Source: DUAL01 sp036012565 (GTDB lineage Bacteria; Bacteroidota; Bacteroidia; Flavobacteriales; BACL11). Taken from it: 12,938 nt of DNA. The stretch lies in the NCBI GenBank assembly GCA_036012565.1, contig DASCPP010000132.1, positions 1 through 12,938 on the forward strand, in the 5' to 3' direction. The stretch's first letter is position 1. Each line of letters starts with the position of its first letter. A program made the position numbers and the translations under genes. Under the pieces are notes generated by a model that worked only from the letters and a program-made list of their open reading frames with translations, searched no databases and had not been told where the DNA came from. Below, one piece after another: positions 1-8,409 of the stretch.

Positions 1-1013
1 GCAACAACACCAAATGCCGCTAAATTTGTAAATACATAAATCAGCACGAAATAGATAACAGTAGCCATTCCTAATTCGTTTGTACCAAGTAACCCAAGTA
101 AAATAAAGCCAGCTTGAGCCACAGATGAAAAAGCTAAAAATCGTTTAATATTGGATTGCCTTATAGCAAAAAGATTCCCTATTGTCATTGTAAGCACTGC
201 TAATATATACAAGATGTCAGACCAAACAGAAACCAAAGATTTAAATACGGTAAACAGTAAAATGCTAAAAATAAATACTGCAGCACCTTTTGATATTACA
301 GATAAATAAGAGGTAACATTTGTTGGCGCTCCTTCATATACATCAGCTGTCCAAAAGTGGAATGGAACCAAGGAAATTTTAAATGCTAAACCAGAAATAA
401 ACATGATAAATGCCAAAATTGTTACTGGAGCACTCATATCTACAGCTAATAGATCCGCAAAATAAAGTGAGCCAAATTGTCCATACATTAAAGAAACTCC
501 AAACAGCATTACAGCTGATGAAAATGCAGCAGACATAATTAGTTTTAGTGCAGATTCAGATGATTTGGCATCATCTGTATTGTAAGCAACAAGTGCGGCC
601 ATTGGAATTGTTGCAAGCTCCAATCCCAAATAGAACATCAAGAAATCACCTGATGAAATCATGAAATTCATTCCAATTAAAGTACTAAAAAGAAGAATGA
701 AGAACTCTGAGATTCTTGCTTTGTTTTCCTCTTTCAGCAGCCAAGTACTAGCTTGTAATAAAATGATAAATACACCAATATTCAATATGTTTTTCATCAG
801 AATAATTAATACTGAGTTTTGATACATCCCTCCAAAAATCTCACCTGAAACATTTCCAAAGAAACCATATATAGTATGCAATCCAAAAAGACCAACTGCA
901 AAAGGAATGATTTTTTTCTTGTTATCAATTGCAATTTCAGCAATCAACAGTATTAAAGTTGCTATTGTTAAAAGCAACTCATGTTTCATTATTATGAAGT
1001 TAGATATATCCAT
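1..1013 (-). CDS. nuoN: Complex I subunit NuoN (antiporter-like), 3' end cut by window
   Basis: Membrane-arm subunit of proton-pumping complex I, of the Mrp-antiporter-like family, lying next to NuoK. I translated it from the ATG at 1011-1013. 337 full codons are visible and no stop is reached before the window edge, so roughly the last quarter is missing. The visible part is strongly hydrophobic, with about ten likely membrane segments. Family landmarks are present: Glu132 in a LEL motif (TM5 glutamate), Lys212 just before VPFHFW (TM7 lysine of the first half-channel), DVYEGAPT at about 224-231, Lys242, and NIKRFLAFSS around Lys290. The ATG lies 2 nt after the nuoM stop. A second in-frame ATG at residue 9 (987-989) could also be the start. 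NuoN rather than NuoL or NuoM is chosen from the FHFWTADVYEGAP form of the motif and from last place in the canonical order. Confidence 0.95.
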   Translation of the reverse strand, partial: MDISNFIIMKHELLLTIATLILLIAEIAIDNKKKIIPFAVGLFGLHTIYGFFGNVSGEIFGGMYQNSVLIILMKNILNIGVFIILLQASTWLLKEENKARISEFFILLFSTLIGMNFMISSGDFLMFYLGLELATIPMAALVAYNTDDAKSSESALKLIMSAAFSSAVMLFGVSLMYGQFGSLYFADLLAVDMSAPVTILAFIMFISGLAFKISLVPFHFWTADVYEGAPTNVTSYLSVISKGAAVFIFSILLFTVFKSLVSVWSDILYILAVLTMTIGNLFAIRQSNIKRFLAFSSVAQAGFILLGLLGTNELGMATVIYFVLIYVFTNLAAFGVV

Positions 1014-1015
1014 TT

Positions 1016-2518
1016 TTAATTTGCTGCTATTACTAATTTATCTACAATTGGTTGTAAGCTATCTAAAATTAAATTAGATAGCCATAAAGGTGCAACACCC
1101 ATACCAACAATAGCAATTAAAAGTACAATTAGCGGTAATTTCTCATGCCATACAGCATCTGTTAGTTTTGCATGGTCTTCATTTATTATTGGGCCAAATA
1201 ATATTTTACCTACTACTCTTAAAATATATACTGCCGTTACAACAATTGAGGAAACTGCAACAATTGTTGCTATTCTATGAAAAATATCTGCATGCTGGAA
1301 AGCTCCTACAAAAATTGTCATCTCAGCAACAAAACCGCTTAAACCAGGAAGGCCTAAAGAAGCTAATCCTGCTATAACATACATCACCGCCAAAAATGGC
1401 ATTACTTTCATTAGTCCTCCTAATTTTCTTATATCCCTTGTCCCAGCCCTTCCATAAATCATTCCTATAAGTGCAAAGAACATTGCAGTCATTAATCCAT
1501 GAGAAAGCATTTGTAAAATTGCCCCATTAAAGGAAGTTTTATTTATCATTAATACTGCAAAAAGTACTAATCCACAATGACTAACGGATGAGTAAGCATT
1601 GATATATTTTAGGTCCGTTTGAACAATAGCTCCGAGTGCCCCATAAATTACTGAAATCCCAGTTAGGATAATAAAAATCCAACCCATTTCATTTGCAGCT
1701 TCAGGCATTAAATACATGGCAACTCTTAGTGCCCCATAGCCACCTAATTTCATCAGCACTCCAGCATGCAACATGGATACTGCAGTTGGTGCTGATGCGT
1801 GCCCATCAGGAGACCAAGTATGGAACGGAAATAACGCCCCTAAGACACCAAATCCTACAAAAGTTAGTGGGAAGAAAAATCTTTGTGCTTCAATTGGCAT
1901 AGAGTGTTTTGCGATCTCTAAAATATTATAAGTTAAAGGAGCACCTTCTGGAGCAGAGTTCATGTAAATTCCTAGTAATCCAACCAATAAGAATGCCGAT
2001 CCTCCCATAAGCATTAAGGTAAGTTTCATAGCAGAATATTCCTTTTTGCCAGTTCCCCAAATTCCTATTAACAAATACATAGGAAGTACCGCTACCTCAT
2101 AAAAAAGGAATAGAGTAAATAAATCTAATGAGATAAAGAACCCAAAGACTCCAGTTGATAATATAATTAATGAAATGAAAAATTCTTTAGATAAATAAGT
2201 GACTTTCCATGAAGCAAATACGCCAGTAAATATAATGATTCCCGTTAGTAATATCATTACTACAGCAATACCATCAACTCCTACATTATATTGGATATTT
2301 ATACTTTCGAACCATTGATATGATTTCTGGAAAACCATTTCAGCATTATTGCCACTTGCTCTTTCTGCCATGTACATAAATACTAATCTGATAGATTGTA
2401 TAAGTTCAATAAACATACCTATAGCCGATATTAATCGGACTTGCTTTAAATCTTTTACTAGTAGTAATGCAATTACTGTTAGTATAGGTATTATTATTAA
2501 TGAAGTTAATATATCCAT
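1016..2518 (-). CDS. nuoM: Complex I subunit NuoM (antiporter-like), lacking the TM7 lysine
   Basis: Second antiporter-like, proton-translocating subunit of the membrane arm, 500 aa, normal length for the family, with about 14 hydrophobic segments. Landmarks: Glu141 in FYEVAVLP (TM5 glutamate), PFHTWSPDGHASAPT at 231-245, Lys257 in LMKLGGYG (TM8 lysine), Lys304 in TDLKY, and Glu399 in FVAEM (equivalent of the TM12 Glu407 of E. coli). Odd feature: the residue aligned with the essential TM7 lysine of the family (E. coli Lys234) is Leu226, codon TTA at 1841-1843. NuoL and NuoN of this window keep that lysine. Start ATG at 2516-2518, 1 nt after the nuoL TGA; stop TAA at 1016-1018. The reading frame is intact and the rest of the protein is well conserved, so it is not a pseudogene. 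Confidence 0.97.
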   Translation of the reverse strand: MDILTSLIIIPILTVIALLLVKDLKQVRLISAIGMFIELIQSIRLVFMYMAERASGNNAEMVFQKSYQWFESINIQYNVGVDGIAVVMILLTGIIIFTGVFASWKVTYLSKEFFISLIILSTGVFGFFISLDLFTLFLFYEVAVLPMYLLIGIWGTGKKEYSAMKLTLMLMGGSAFLLVGLLGIYMNSAPEGAPLTYNILEIAKHSMPIEAQRFFFPLTFVGFGVLGALFPFHTWSPDGHASAPTAVSMLHAGVLMKLGGYGALRVAMYLMPEAANEMGWIFIILTGISVIYGALGAIVQTDLKYINAYSSVSHCGLVLFAVLMINKTSFNGAILQMLSHGLMTAMFFALIGMIYGRAGTRDIRKLGGLMKVMPFLAVMYVIAGLASLGLPGLSGFVAEMTIFVGAFQHADIFHRIATIVAVSSIVVTAVYILRVVGKILFGPIINEDHAKLTDAVWHEKLPLIVLLIAIVGMGVAPLWLSNLILDSLQPIVDKLVIAAN

Positions 2519-2519
2519 A

Positions 2520-4427
2520 TCAGATTGTAAAATAAATTATAATAAATACCAATGCTATAACTGAAACTAACATAGCCGTTACATAATCTTGCAACTGCCC
2601 TGACTGAATGCCTTTTATTTTGTTTGCACAGTAGTTTATAACTTTGGCAATTCCATCCATAGATGCATCAACTACATTTCTGTCGAACCAAGCAATAGGA
2701 GTAGAGAATCTTTTGAAGATTATCTTCTTTGTAATGAACATATAAATCTCATCAACATAGAATTTATTGTATGCGTAAGTATATAAACTTCCAACTGAAT
2801 TTTCCATTCTAGATGGCCACTTACTTTCTTTTTTATAAAAAATAAACGCAATTAATATGCCAACTAAACCAACAGCAATTGATGGTAGAGCAATATCCCA
2901 ATGTATATGAATATGAAGTAATCCTCCATCAGAAGTAACAAATTCATTAAAAGGGATAAATCCTGCAAAAGCAGCTCCAATTGCTAACAAAATTAAAGGA
3001 AGAGTCATGCTAAAAGGAGACTCATGTGCGTAAATATGTTCTTTTTTGTTTCCCCAGAAAATACCAAAGTATAAACGAAACATATAAAAAGCTGTAAGCC
3101 CTGCAACCAACCATTCAATCCAAAAATAAATAGGGTTATGAGCCATTGCAGCAACTAAAATTTCATCTTTACTAAAGAATCCTGAAAAAGGAGGGACTCC
3201 CGCAATGGCTAAACAAGCAATCAGAAATGTAATATGTGTAATTGGCATATACTTTCTAAGATTACCCATATCAGTTAAGTTATTAGAATGCACTGCATGT
3301 ATTATTGAACCTGCTCCTAAGAAAAGTAAGGCTTTAAACATTGCATGTGTAAACAAGTGGAACATAGAAGCCATAAATCCTGTTCCTTCTGCTCCCATAC
3401 CAGAAACACCAAGAGCTAACATCATATAACCAATTTGCGACATAGTAGAAAATGCCAAAACTCTTTTTATATCAATCTGGGTGCAAGCAATAATTGCAGC
3501 AAATAAGGAGGATAGGCCTCCAACAATCGCTACAATTTCTAATGCAATCGGGTCAACAGCACTAAATATTGGAAATAATCGAGCAACTAAATACACTCCA
3601 GCAACAACCATAGTAGCAGCATGAATAAGAGCAGATACTGGTGTTGGCCCTTCCATTGCATCTGGGAGCCAAATGTGTAAAGGGAACATTGCTGATTTTC
3701 CTGCACCACCTATAAAAATTAAGATTAAAGCCCAAGTTAACGCCGATAATCCCATAAAACCAAGTGGAGCTGCTTGTGCAAATGCTGAGGCATTTTCATT
3801 TATTGTAATAAAATCAAAAGTTCCAGTTGTATAGGAAAGAAACAATATTCCTATAAGAAATCCTAAATCTGCAAAACGAGTAACAATAAACGCTTTTTTT
3901 GATGCAGCAACTGCTGATGGTTTGGTATAATAATATCCTATAAGTAAATAAGAAGACACGCCAACTAATTCCCAGAACATATACATCTGGAAAATATTTG
4001 TTGCAACTACCAACCCTAGCATGGAGAAAGTAAATAATGAAAGAAAAGAAAAGAATTTTGTAAATCCTTCATCTCCTTTCATATAACCTAAACTATATAT
4101 GTGTACAAGCAATGAGACAGTTGTAATTACCACAAGCATCATTACAGAAATAGGATCAATCAACACTCCTAAGTCGATATGAAGTTTGTCGGTAAAATTA
4201 ACCCAAGTAGTATTAAATGCAGTGATTGGTTCATAAATATCATCAACTTTCCCTACATTTAAAAAGTAATGATAAGCTGTAAAATAAGAAAGTAAAGTAG
4301 AAATACCTAAAGCGAAAGTTGCTAGATTTCCACTTACAGAATCCTTTATCTTATCTCCTAACAAACCATTTACAAGAAATGCAAATAATGGTATTAAAAC
4401 AATATATATAGTAAAACTGAAATCCAT
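2520..4427 (-). CDS. nuoL: Complex I subunit NuoL (distal antiporter-like subunit)
   Basis: Distal antiporter-like subunit of the membrane arm, 635 aa, normal family length. Residues 1-500 form the roughly 14-helix antiporter core. The C-terminal part (about 515-635) adds a membrane segment, a long amphipathic stretch corresponding to the lateral helix HL, and a final anchor at 616-634. Visible functional residues: Glu153 in MFWELVG (TM5), Lys244 in GAGKSAMFPLHIW (TM7), Lys321 in DIKRVLAFS, Lys365 in HAMFKALLFL (TM10) and the Lys420-Asp421 pair in FFSKDEIL (TM12). All are the residues expected of a working proton channel. ATG start at 4425-4427, 1 nt after the nuoK stop. It ends with TGA, one of the few non-TAA stops in the cluster. 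NuoL is told from NuoM and NuoN by the AMEGPTPVSALIHAATMV motif and the C-terminal extension. Confidence 0.98.
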   Translation of the reverse strand: MDFSFTIYIVLIPLFAFLVNGLLGDKIKDSVSGNLATFALGISTLLSYFTAYHYFLNVGKVDDIYEPITAFNTTWVNFTDKLHIDLGVLIDPISVMMLVVITTVSLLVHIYSLGYMKGDEGFTKFFSFLSLFTFSMLGLVVATNIFQMYMFWELVGVSSYLLIGYYYTKPSAVAASKKAFIVTRFADLGFLIGILFLSYTTGTFDFITINENASAFAQAAPLGFMGLSALTWALILIFIGGAGKSAMFPLHIWLPDAMEGPTPVSALIHAATMVVAGVYLVARLFPIFSAVDPIALEIVAIVGGLSSLFAAIIACTQIDIKRVLAFSTMSQIGYMMLALGVSGMGAEGTGFMASMFHLFTHAMFKALLFLGAGSIIHAVHSNNLTDMGNLRKYMPITHITFLIACLAIAGVPPFSGFFSKDEILVAAMAHNPIYFWIEWLVAGLTAFYMFRLYFGIFWGNKKEHIYAHESPFSMTLPLILLAIGAAFAGFIPFNEFVTSDGGLLHIHIHWDIALPSIAVGLVGILIAFIFYKKESKWPSRMENSVGSLYTYAYNKFYVDEIYMFITKKIIFKRFSTPIAWFDRNVVDASMDGIAKVINYCANKIKGIQSGQLQDYVTAMLVSVIALVFIIIYFTI

Positions 4428-4428
4428 A

Positions 4429-4746
4429 TTAATGTTTCATTTTATTCACATCTTCTACATCAATAGAATGCAGATTTCTGTATAGGTTAATAATAATGGC
4501 AATAGCTACAGCTGCTTCAGCTGCTGCTATTGCTATAATAAACAAGGAATAAAAATGCCCTTGCATATTTTCAGGGTGAAGGTATTTATTAAAAGCAACA
4601 AAATTGATATTTACTGCATTTAGCATAAGCTCAATTGCCATAAGCATTGTAATTAGATTCTTACGACTAATAAAGCCGTAAGCACCAACAAAAAACATTA
4701 TTGTGCTTACTGTTATTATTTGATATATGCTTATCCCTTCAATCAT
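4429..4746 (-). CDS. nuoK: Complex I subunit NuoK
   Basis: Small three-helix membrane subunit, homologous to MrpC, which forms the fourth proton path with NuoJ and NuoA. I start it at the ATG 4744-4746, giving 105 aa and only 1 nt after the nuoJ stop. A longer frame opens at a TTG (4777-4779) but would add 11 polar residues encoded inside nuoJ; NuoK proteins normally begin just ahead of the first helix, as this ATG gives. The two buried glutamates essential in the family are present: Glu39 in MLMAIELMLNAVN and Glu77 in IAAAEAAVA (equivalents of E. coli Glu36 and Glu72). Length and the three hydrophobic segments (about 8-25, 31-52, 64-90) match the family. Confidence 0.96.
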   Translation of the reverse strand: MIEGISIYQIITVSTIMFFVGAYGFISRKNLITMLMAIELMLNAVNINFVAFNKYLHPENMQGHFYSLFIIAIAAAEAAVAIAIIINLYRNLHSIDVEDVNKMKH

Positions 4747-4747
4747 T

Positions 4748-5245
4748 TTATTTCTTTTTTGCAATAACAATTGCCCCAATCATAGCAGCTAATAATAAAA
4801 CACTAATCACTTCAAATGGTAAAATATACCCTCCATCACCATAACTTAATAAAGTTCTTCCAATAGCATTTACGCTATTATCAGATTTTTCTAAACCTGA
4901 AGGAGTAAATGAATTATCTTTTATTGTAAGCAAAATAACTGCCAATCCAATTAATGCACTACCGCCGGCAATTAAAGCTTTTGCAGGATAAATTTTTTCT
5001 AAATTCAAATTAATTTGATGAGTAAGTAAAATCGAGAAAATAATCAGAACTACAATACCTCCTGCATAAACAGTAAGCTGTACTGCTGCCAAAAATTCGT
5101 ATTCCATCATAAAATAAAAAGCAGCTGTTGCTACTAAAGTAAATAGTAGATACACAGCAGCTCTTAAAATCTTGTTAGTAGTAACAGTGAGCACTGAAAA
5201 TACTAAAATAATTACTGATATGATATAAAATATAATTGTCTCCAT
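4748..5245 (-). CDS. nuoJ: Complex I subunit NuoJ
   Basis: Five-helix membrane subunit next to NuoK and NuoA. Movement of its third helix is thought to couple quinone reduction to pumping. The 165 aa show the diagnostic run AAVQLTVYAGGIVVL (53-67), where Tyr60 corresponds to the conserved tyrosine by the TM3 pi-bulge, and a closing segment EVISVLLLAAMIGAIVIA (145-162). A more variable, polar loop lies between (about 108-138). The ATG at 5243-5245 shares its A with the nuoI stop (TAATG), which suggests translational coupling by termination and re-initiation. The stop TAA is at 4748-4750, one nucleotide before nuoK. Confidence 0.95.
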   Translation of the reverse strand: METIIFYIISVIILVFSVLTVTTNKILRAAVYLLFTLVATAAFYFMMEYEFLAAVQLTVYAGGIVVLIIFSILLTHQINLNLEKIYPAKALIAGGSALIGLAVILLTIKDNSFTPSGLEKSDNSVNAIGRTLLSYGDGGYILPFEVISVLLLAAMIGAIVIAKKK

Positions 5246-5730
5246 TATTCTTCTACCCCATCTCTAAGTTTTGATCCTGGCTTATTTAATACTTTTGTTA
5301 ATTGCGATCTATCAAAAACAGAATGCTCAAAACCTTGACCCATAATTATTGCGTCCGTAGGACAAGCTGGGATACATAGATTACACATAGTACACATACT
5401 TAAATGATAAACATGTTTTAAGATTGTTTTCTTTTTCTTTCCTGTTTCTTCATTCAATATCCTATCTTGAATAATTTCTATTGATCCATTTGGGCAAGCA
5501 ATTTCACATGCTTGACATCCAGTACAAGCATGTTCGTTATTTTCATCATGAGGCATTATTACTTCTCCTCTAAATCGATCCACCATTTTTAAAGTGTCCC
5601 TATTTTCAGGATATTGTTGTGTGATAATTTCCTTAGGATGAGAAATATAATAACCGGTAACCTTCATTCCGTTTATTAGGGTTTTTACGCCACTTAAAAC
5701 TTCTTTAATGTAATTAATAATTGCTTTCAT
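5245..5730 (-). CDS. nuoI: Complex I subunit NuoI, 2[4Fe-4S] ferredoxin-like
   Basis: Peripheral-arm subunit carrying clusters N6a and N6b. It passes electrons to N2 in NuoB. In a complex without NuoEFG it is the likely entry point for a soluble electron donor. I use the ATG at 5728-5730 (161 aa, 2 nt after the nuoH stop) rather than a TTG at 5743-5745 inside nuoH. Two complete cluster motifs are seen: Cys69-72-75 with Cys79, and Cys113-116-119 with Cys123, each CxxCxxCxxxCP. DRFRG at 51-55 is the usual motif ahead of the first cluster. The N terminus is an amphipathic membrane-associated stretch. Between the clusters lies a lysine run (Lys98-101), and the tail after cluster two continues about 38 residues. 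Confidence 0.96.
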   Translation of the reverse strand: MKAIINYIKEVLSGVKTLINGMKVTGYYISHPKEIITQQYPENRDTLKMVDRFRGEVIMPHDENNEHACTGCQACEIACPNGSIEIIQDRILNEETGKKKKTILKHVYHLSMCTMCNLCIPACPTDAIIMGQGFEHSVFDRSQLTKVLNKPGSKLRDGVEE

Positions 5731-5732
5731 AA

Positions 5733-6821
5733 TTAAAAGTACCAACCCATTAGGACAACAAATGCCATTATTAAAATATTTATCAAGTTAATTGGAAGCA
5801 AATATTTCCATTCTAAAGTAAGTAATTGATCAATTCTTAATCTTGGGAAAGTCCACTTGAACCACATCATTATAAAAATTAAGAAAGCAGTTTTCCCTAA
5901 GAACCAAAAGATTGGAGGGATAAAGTCCATAATTTCATTAAAAGCTGTTAACTCTCCAAAATGTAAAGGCATCCAACCACCTAAGAACATTGTAGCTCCA
6001 ATTGCAGATATGATAAACATATTTACAAATTCTGCTAAAAAGAAGAATGCAAATTTCATTCCAGAATATTCAGTATGGAATCCTGCTGTAAGTTCAGATT
6101 CGGCTTCTGCTAAATCAAAAGGGCCTCTATTTGTTTCTGCTGTACCAGCAATTAAATAAATTACAAAAGCAATAAATGCAGGAATATGACCTCTGAAAAT
6201 CCACCAGCCTTCTCTTTGACTCTCAATAATTTCAGAGAACTGTAGTGACCCAGTAAGTATAACAATTGTTAACAGTGATAGTCCAACAGAAAGTTCATAA
6301 CTTACAATTTGAGCTCCACTTCTCATAGCTCCAATTAAAGAATATTTATTGTTTGATGCCCAACCAGCAATTAATATCCCTGCTACACCAATTGAAGAAA
6401 CAGCTGTTACATAAAATACTCCAATATTTAAATCAAGAGTTTGAAGCCCAAGAGCAAAAGGAACTGCAGCAATTGCCATAAATGATGCGATAATAATAAT
6501 AAAAGGAGCTAAATTAAAGAGAAACTTATCTGCTGATTTTGTCATTAAAGGTTCTTTTAGTAGTAATTTTATTGCATCAGCTACTGTTTGTGCTGTTCCC
6601 CAAAAACCTACTCTCATTGGGCCTAACCTTTGCTGGAAAAATGCGCATACTTTTCTTTCTGCATAAACAAGAGCAAGTCCTAATACAGCAAAAAGAGTCA
6701 GAAAGATAATGCCAACAATAACCATCTCAGTAATCATAACAGCAGTCTCACTCATCATTTCACTTAATGATTTGTGAATGGATGCTGTTAGTACAGAAAA
6801 GTCGTAAATATCAAATTTCAT
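5733..6821 (-). CDS. nuoH: Complex I subunit NuoH (quinone-chamber membrane subunit)
   Basis: Membrane subunit that forms the quinone cavity together with NuoB and NuoD and links it to the pumping subunits. 362 aa with about eight to nine membrane segments. Family signatures are clear: YAERK at 53-57, QQRLGP at 63-68, ADAIKLLLKEP at 81-91, AETNRGPFDLAEAESEL at 228-244 followed by GFHTEYSG at 247-254, and the C-terminal FPRLRIDQL at 325-333. The acidic residues of the E-channel (Glu230, Glu239, Glu241, Glu243) are intact. Its ATG (6819-6821) overlaps the nuoD stop by one base (TAATG), which leaves no room for nuoEFG at their usual position between nuoD and nuoH. It ends in TAA at 5733-5735. 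Confidence 0.97.
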   Translation of the reverse strand: MKFDIYDFSVLTASIHKSLSEMMSETAVMITEMVIVGIIFLTLFAVLGLALVYAERKVCAFFQQRLGPMRVGFWGTAQTVADAIKLLLKEPLMTKSADKFLFNLAPFIIIIASFMAIAAVPFALGLQTLDLNIGVFYVTAVSSIGVAGILIAGWASNNKYSLIGAMRSGAQIVSYELSVGLSLLTIVILTGSLQFSEIIESQREGWWIFRGHIPAFIAFVIYLIAGTAETNRGPFDLAEAESELTAGFHTEYSGMKFAFFFLAEFVNMFIISAIGATMFLGGWMPLHFGELTAFNEIMDFIPPIFWFLGKTAFLIFIMMWFKWTFPRLRIDQLLTLEWKYLLPINLINILIMAFVVLMGWYF

Positions 6822-7942
6822 TATCTGTCTATATCTGGGATTACTAAATCTATTGTTGACATTATAGTTACTAAATCAGCAATTTTCCCTCCTTTTGCCA
6901 TTGTGTTTAGAGCATTTAAATTTGAGAACCCTGGAGAACGGAATTTAACTCTATATGGATTTTTCTTCCCATCACTATTTATATATACACCAAGCTCTCC
7001 TCTTGCCGTTTCAACTGTTTGATAAATTTCAGTTTTTGGCAATTTAATAACTGCTCGAGTTTTTTCTTGATAATTCCCTTCAGGAATGTTATCGATTAAC
7101 TGATCAATTATATTCATGGATTCCCACATTTCTTGGATTCTTGCTTGATATCTTGCAAATGAATCTCCTTCAGTATAAATAATTTCTTTAAAATCAACCC
7201 TATCATATGCTGAGTACGGATTTGATTTTCTGACATCATTACTCCATCCAGAAGCTCTCCCACTTGGCCCTGTTACCCCGTAAGATATTGCGTCTTTTTT
7301 TGTTAGGATACCAACTCCTTCTGTTCTATTTCTAAAGATAATATTGTTTGTCATTAACTGATCGTATTCTGGTAGCTTTTTCCTGAAATGAGTAATAAAC
7401 TCTTTAACTTTAGCTTGGAAGTTTGTAGGAATATCAAACATTAACCCACCAGGAATATTATAGTTCATAGTTAATCTCGCACCACATGTTTCTTCAAAAA
7501 TATCTGTAATCATTTCCCTATCACGGAATCCATAAAGGAAAGATGTAATTGCTCCTAAATCCATTCCCATTACTCCCCACCAAAGTTGATGCGAAGAAAG
7601 TCGCGTAAGTTCAGAAATTATAGTGCGAATAACTTTTACTCTTTCTGACACTTCTAATTCTAAACCTTTTTCAACTGCCAGACAAACTGCTTCATTATTC
7701 ATATGACAAGAAAGATAATCCATTCTGTCAGTTAGGTGTACAATTTGTTGGTAGGAATCTTTTTCACACATCTTTTCAATAGACCTATGAATGTATCCTA
7801 AATGAGGTTCCACTTTTGTTACTGTTTCCCCATCTAAAGTTAGTAATAAACGCAAAACCCCATGTGTAGAAGGGTGTTGTGGTCCCATGTTCACAAAATA
7901 TTCTTGTGATTCAGTGGCTTTATGTAATTCTTTTACTCTCAT
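6821..7942 (-). CDS. nuoD: Complex I subunit NuoD (49-kDa, quinone-site subunit)
   Basis: Peripheral-arm subunit, homologous to the large subunit of [NiFe] hydrogenases but without the metal-ligand cysteines, which forms the quinone-reduction site with NuoB. 373 aa, near the normal length for an unfused NuoD, so NuoC and NuoD are separate here, unlike the NuoCD fusion of E. coli. Visible motifs: PQHPSTHGV at 21-29, where His27 corresponds to the quinone-contacting histidine; DRMDYLS at 72-78, where Tyr76 corresponds to the quinone-contacting tyrosine; FLYGFRDRE at 135-143; GPSGRASG in mid-protein; and a C terminus ending in DIDR, like the usual GEVDR-type end. Both overlaps, with nuoC upstream and nuoH downstream, are TAATG. 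Confidence 0.97.
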   Translation of the reverse strand: MRVKELHKATESQEYFVNMGPQHPSTHGVLRLLLTLDGETVTKVEPHLGYIHRSIEKMCEKDSYQQIVHLTDRMDYLSCHMNNEAVCLAVEKGLELEVSERVKVIRTIISELTRLSSHQLWWGVMGMDLGAITSFLYGFRDREMITDIFEETCGARLTMNYNIPGGLMFDIPTNFQAKVKEFITHFRKKLPEYDQLMTNNIIFRNRTEGVGILTKKDAISYGVTGPSGRASGWSNDVRKSNPYSAYDRVDFKEIIYTEGDSFARYQARIQEMWESMNIIDQLIDNIPEGNYQEKTRAVIKLPKTEIYQTVETARGELGVYINSDGKKNPYRVKFRSPGFSNLNALNTMAKGGKIADLVTIMSTIDLVIPDIDR

Positions 7943-8409
7943 TATAATTCTACAATATTCACTTCATCAACATAATCCTTTCTTAAAGGATATCCTTCCC
8001 AATCATCATCCAGTAATATTCTTCTTAAATCAGGGTGATTGTTGAATTTTACTCCAAATAAATCAAAGATTTCTCTTTCATGAAAATCAGCTGTTTTGTA
8101 TAAATCAAAAACAGAATCTATTGATGGATTTTCTCTATCTTCAATTTTAGCTTTTATAACAATTTCTGAATTGTTTTGTGTGTTTCTTAAATGATATAAA
8201 ACTTCTATATGCTCAGGGAAATCAATCCCTGTCTGACAAAACATATAATCAAAAGAAGTGTCAGAGTTGTTTTTTAATTCTGAAATTAAAGCATGTACAT
8301 TTTCTGATGAAACTTCTGCTGTAAGGAATTGTGTAGGAACTTCAGATTCTGCAAAAGTAACTTCTACACCAAATGAGTTGATTTTATTTTGTAATTCTAT
8401 TCTTTCCAT
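7942..8409 (-). CDS. nuoC: Complex I subunit NuoC (30-kDa)
   Basis: Peripheral-arm structural subunit that packs against NuoD and NuoI and carries no cofactor. 155 aa. The C-terminal half holds the 30-kDa signature: HEREIFDLFGVKF at 110-122, HPDLRRILLDDDW at 125-137 and GYPLRKDY at 139-146. The N-terminal half is less conserved, as usual for this family. The ATG at 8407-8409 and the nuoB TAA share one base, and its own TAA overlaps the nuoD ATG in the same way, so B-C-D appear to be translationally coupled. No fusion to NuoD. Confidence 0.96.
   Translation of the reverse strand: MERIELQNKINSFGVEVTFAESEVPTQFLTAEVSSENVHALISELKNNSDTSFDYMFCQTGIDFPEHIEVLYHLRNTQNNSEIVIKAKIEDRENPSIDSVFDLYKTADFHEREIFDLFGVKFNNHPDLRRILLDDDWEGYPLRKDYVDEVNIVEL

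Noticed and set aside
1168..1902. Plus-strand open frames at 1168-1377 and 1693-1902
   Set aside because: They are antisense shadows of nuoM, low in complexity (Leu/Gln-rich) with no recognisable domain.
1016..2518. NuoM as a decaying pseudogene because of the missing lysine
   Set aside because: The frame is full length and the remaining channel residues and motifs are intact, so a functional variant is more likely.
2349..3429. Plus-strand open frames at 2349-2564 and 3205-3429
   Set aside because: They lie antisense to nuoM/nuoL in well-conserved regions; no promoter or family resemblance.
4747..4779. NuoK starting at TTG 4777-4779
   Set aside because: It would overlap nuoJ by about 30 nt and add a polar extension; the ATG at 4744-4746 follows the nuoJ stop by 1 nt and gives normal length.
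5731..5745. NuoI starting at TTG 5743-5745
   Set aside because: The ATG five codons later lies just after the nuoH stop and matches the tight spacing of the rest of the cluster.
5857..6159. Plus-strand 100-codon open frame
   Set aside because: Antisense to the conserved core of nuoH; its composition mirrors the membrane-protein codons opposite.
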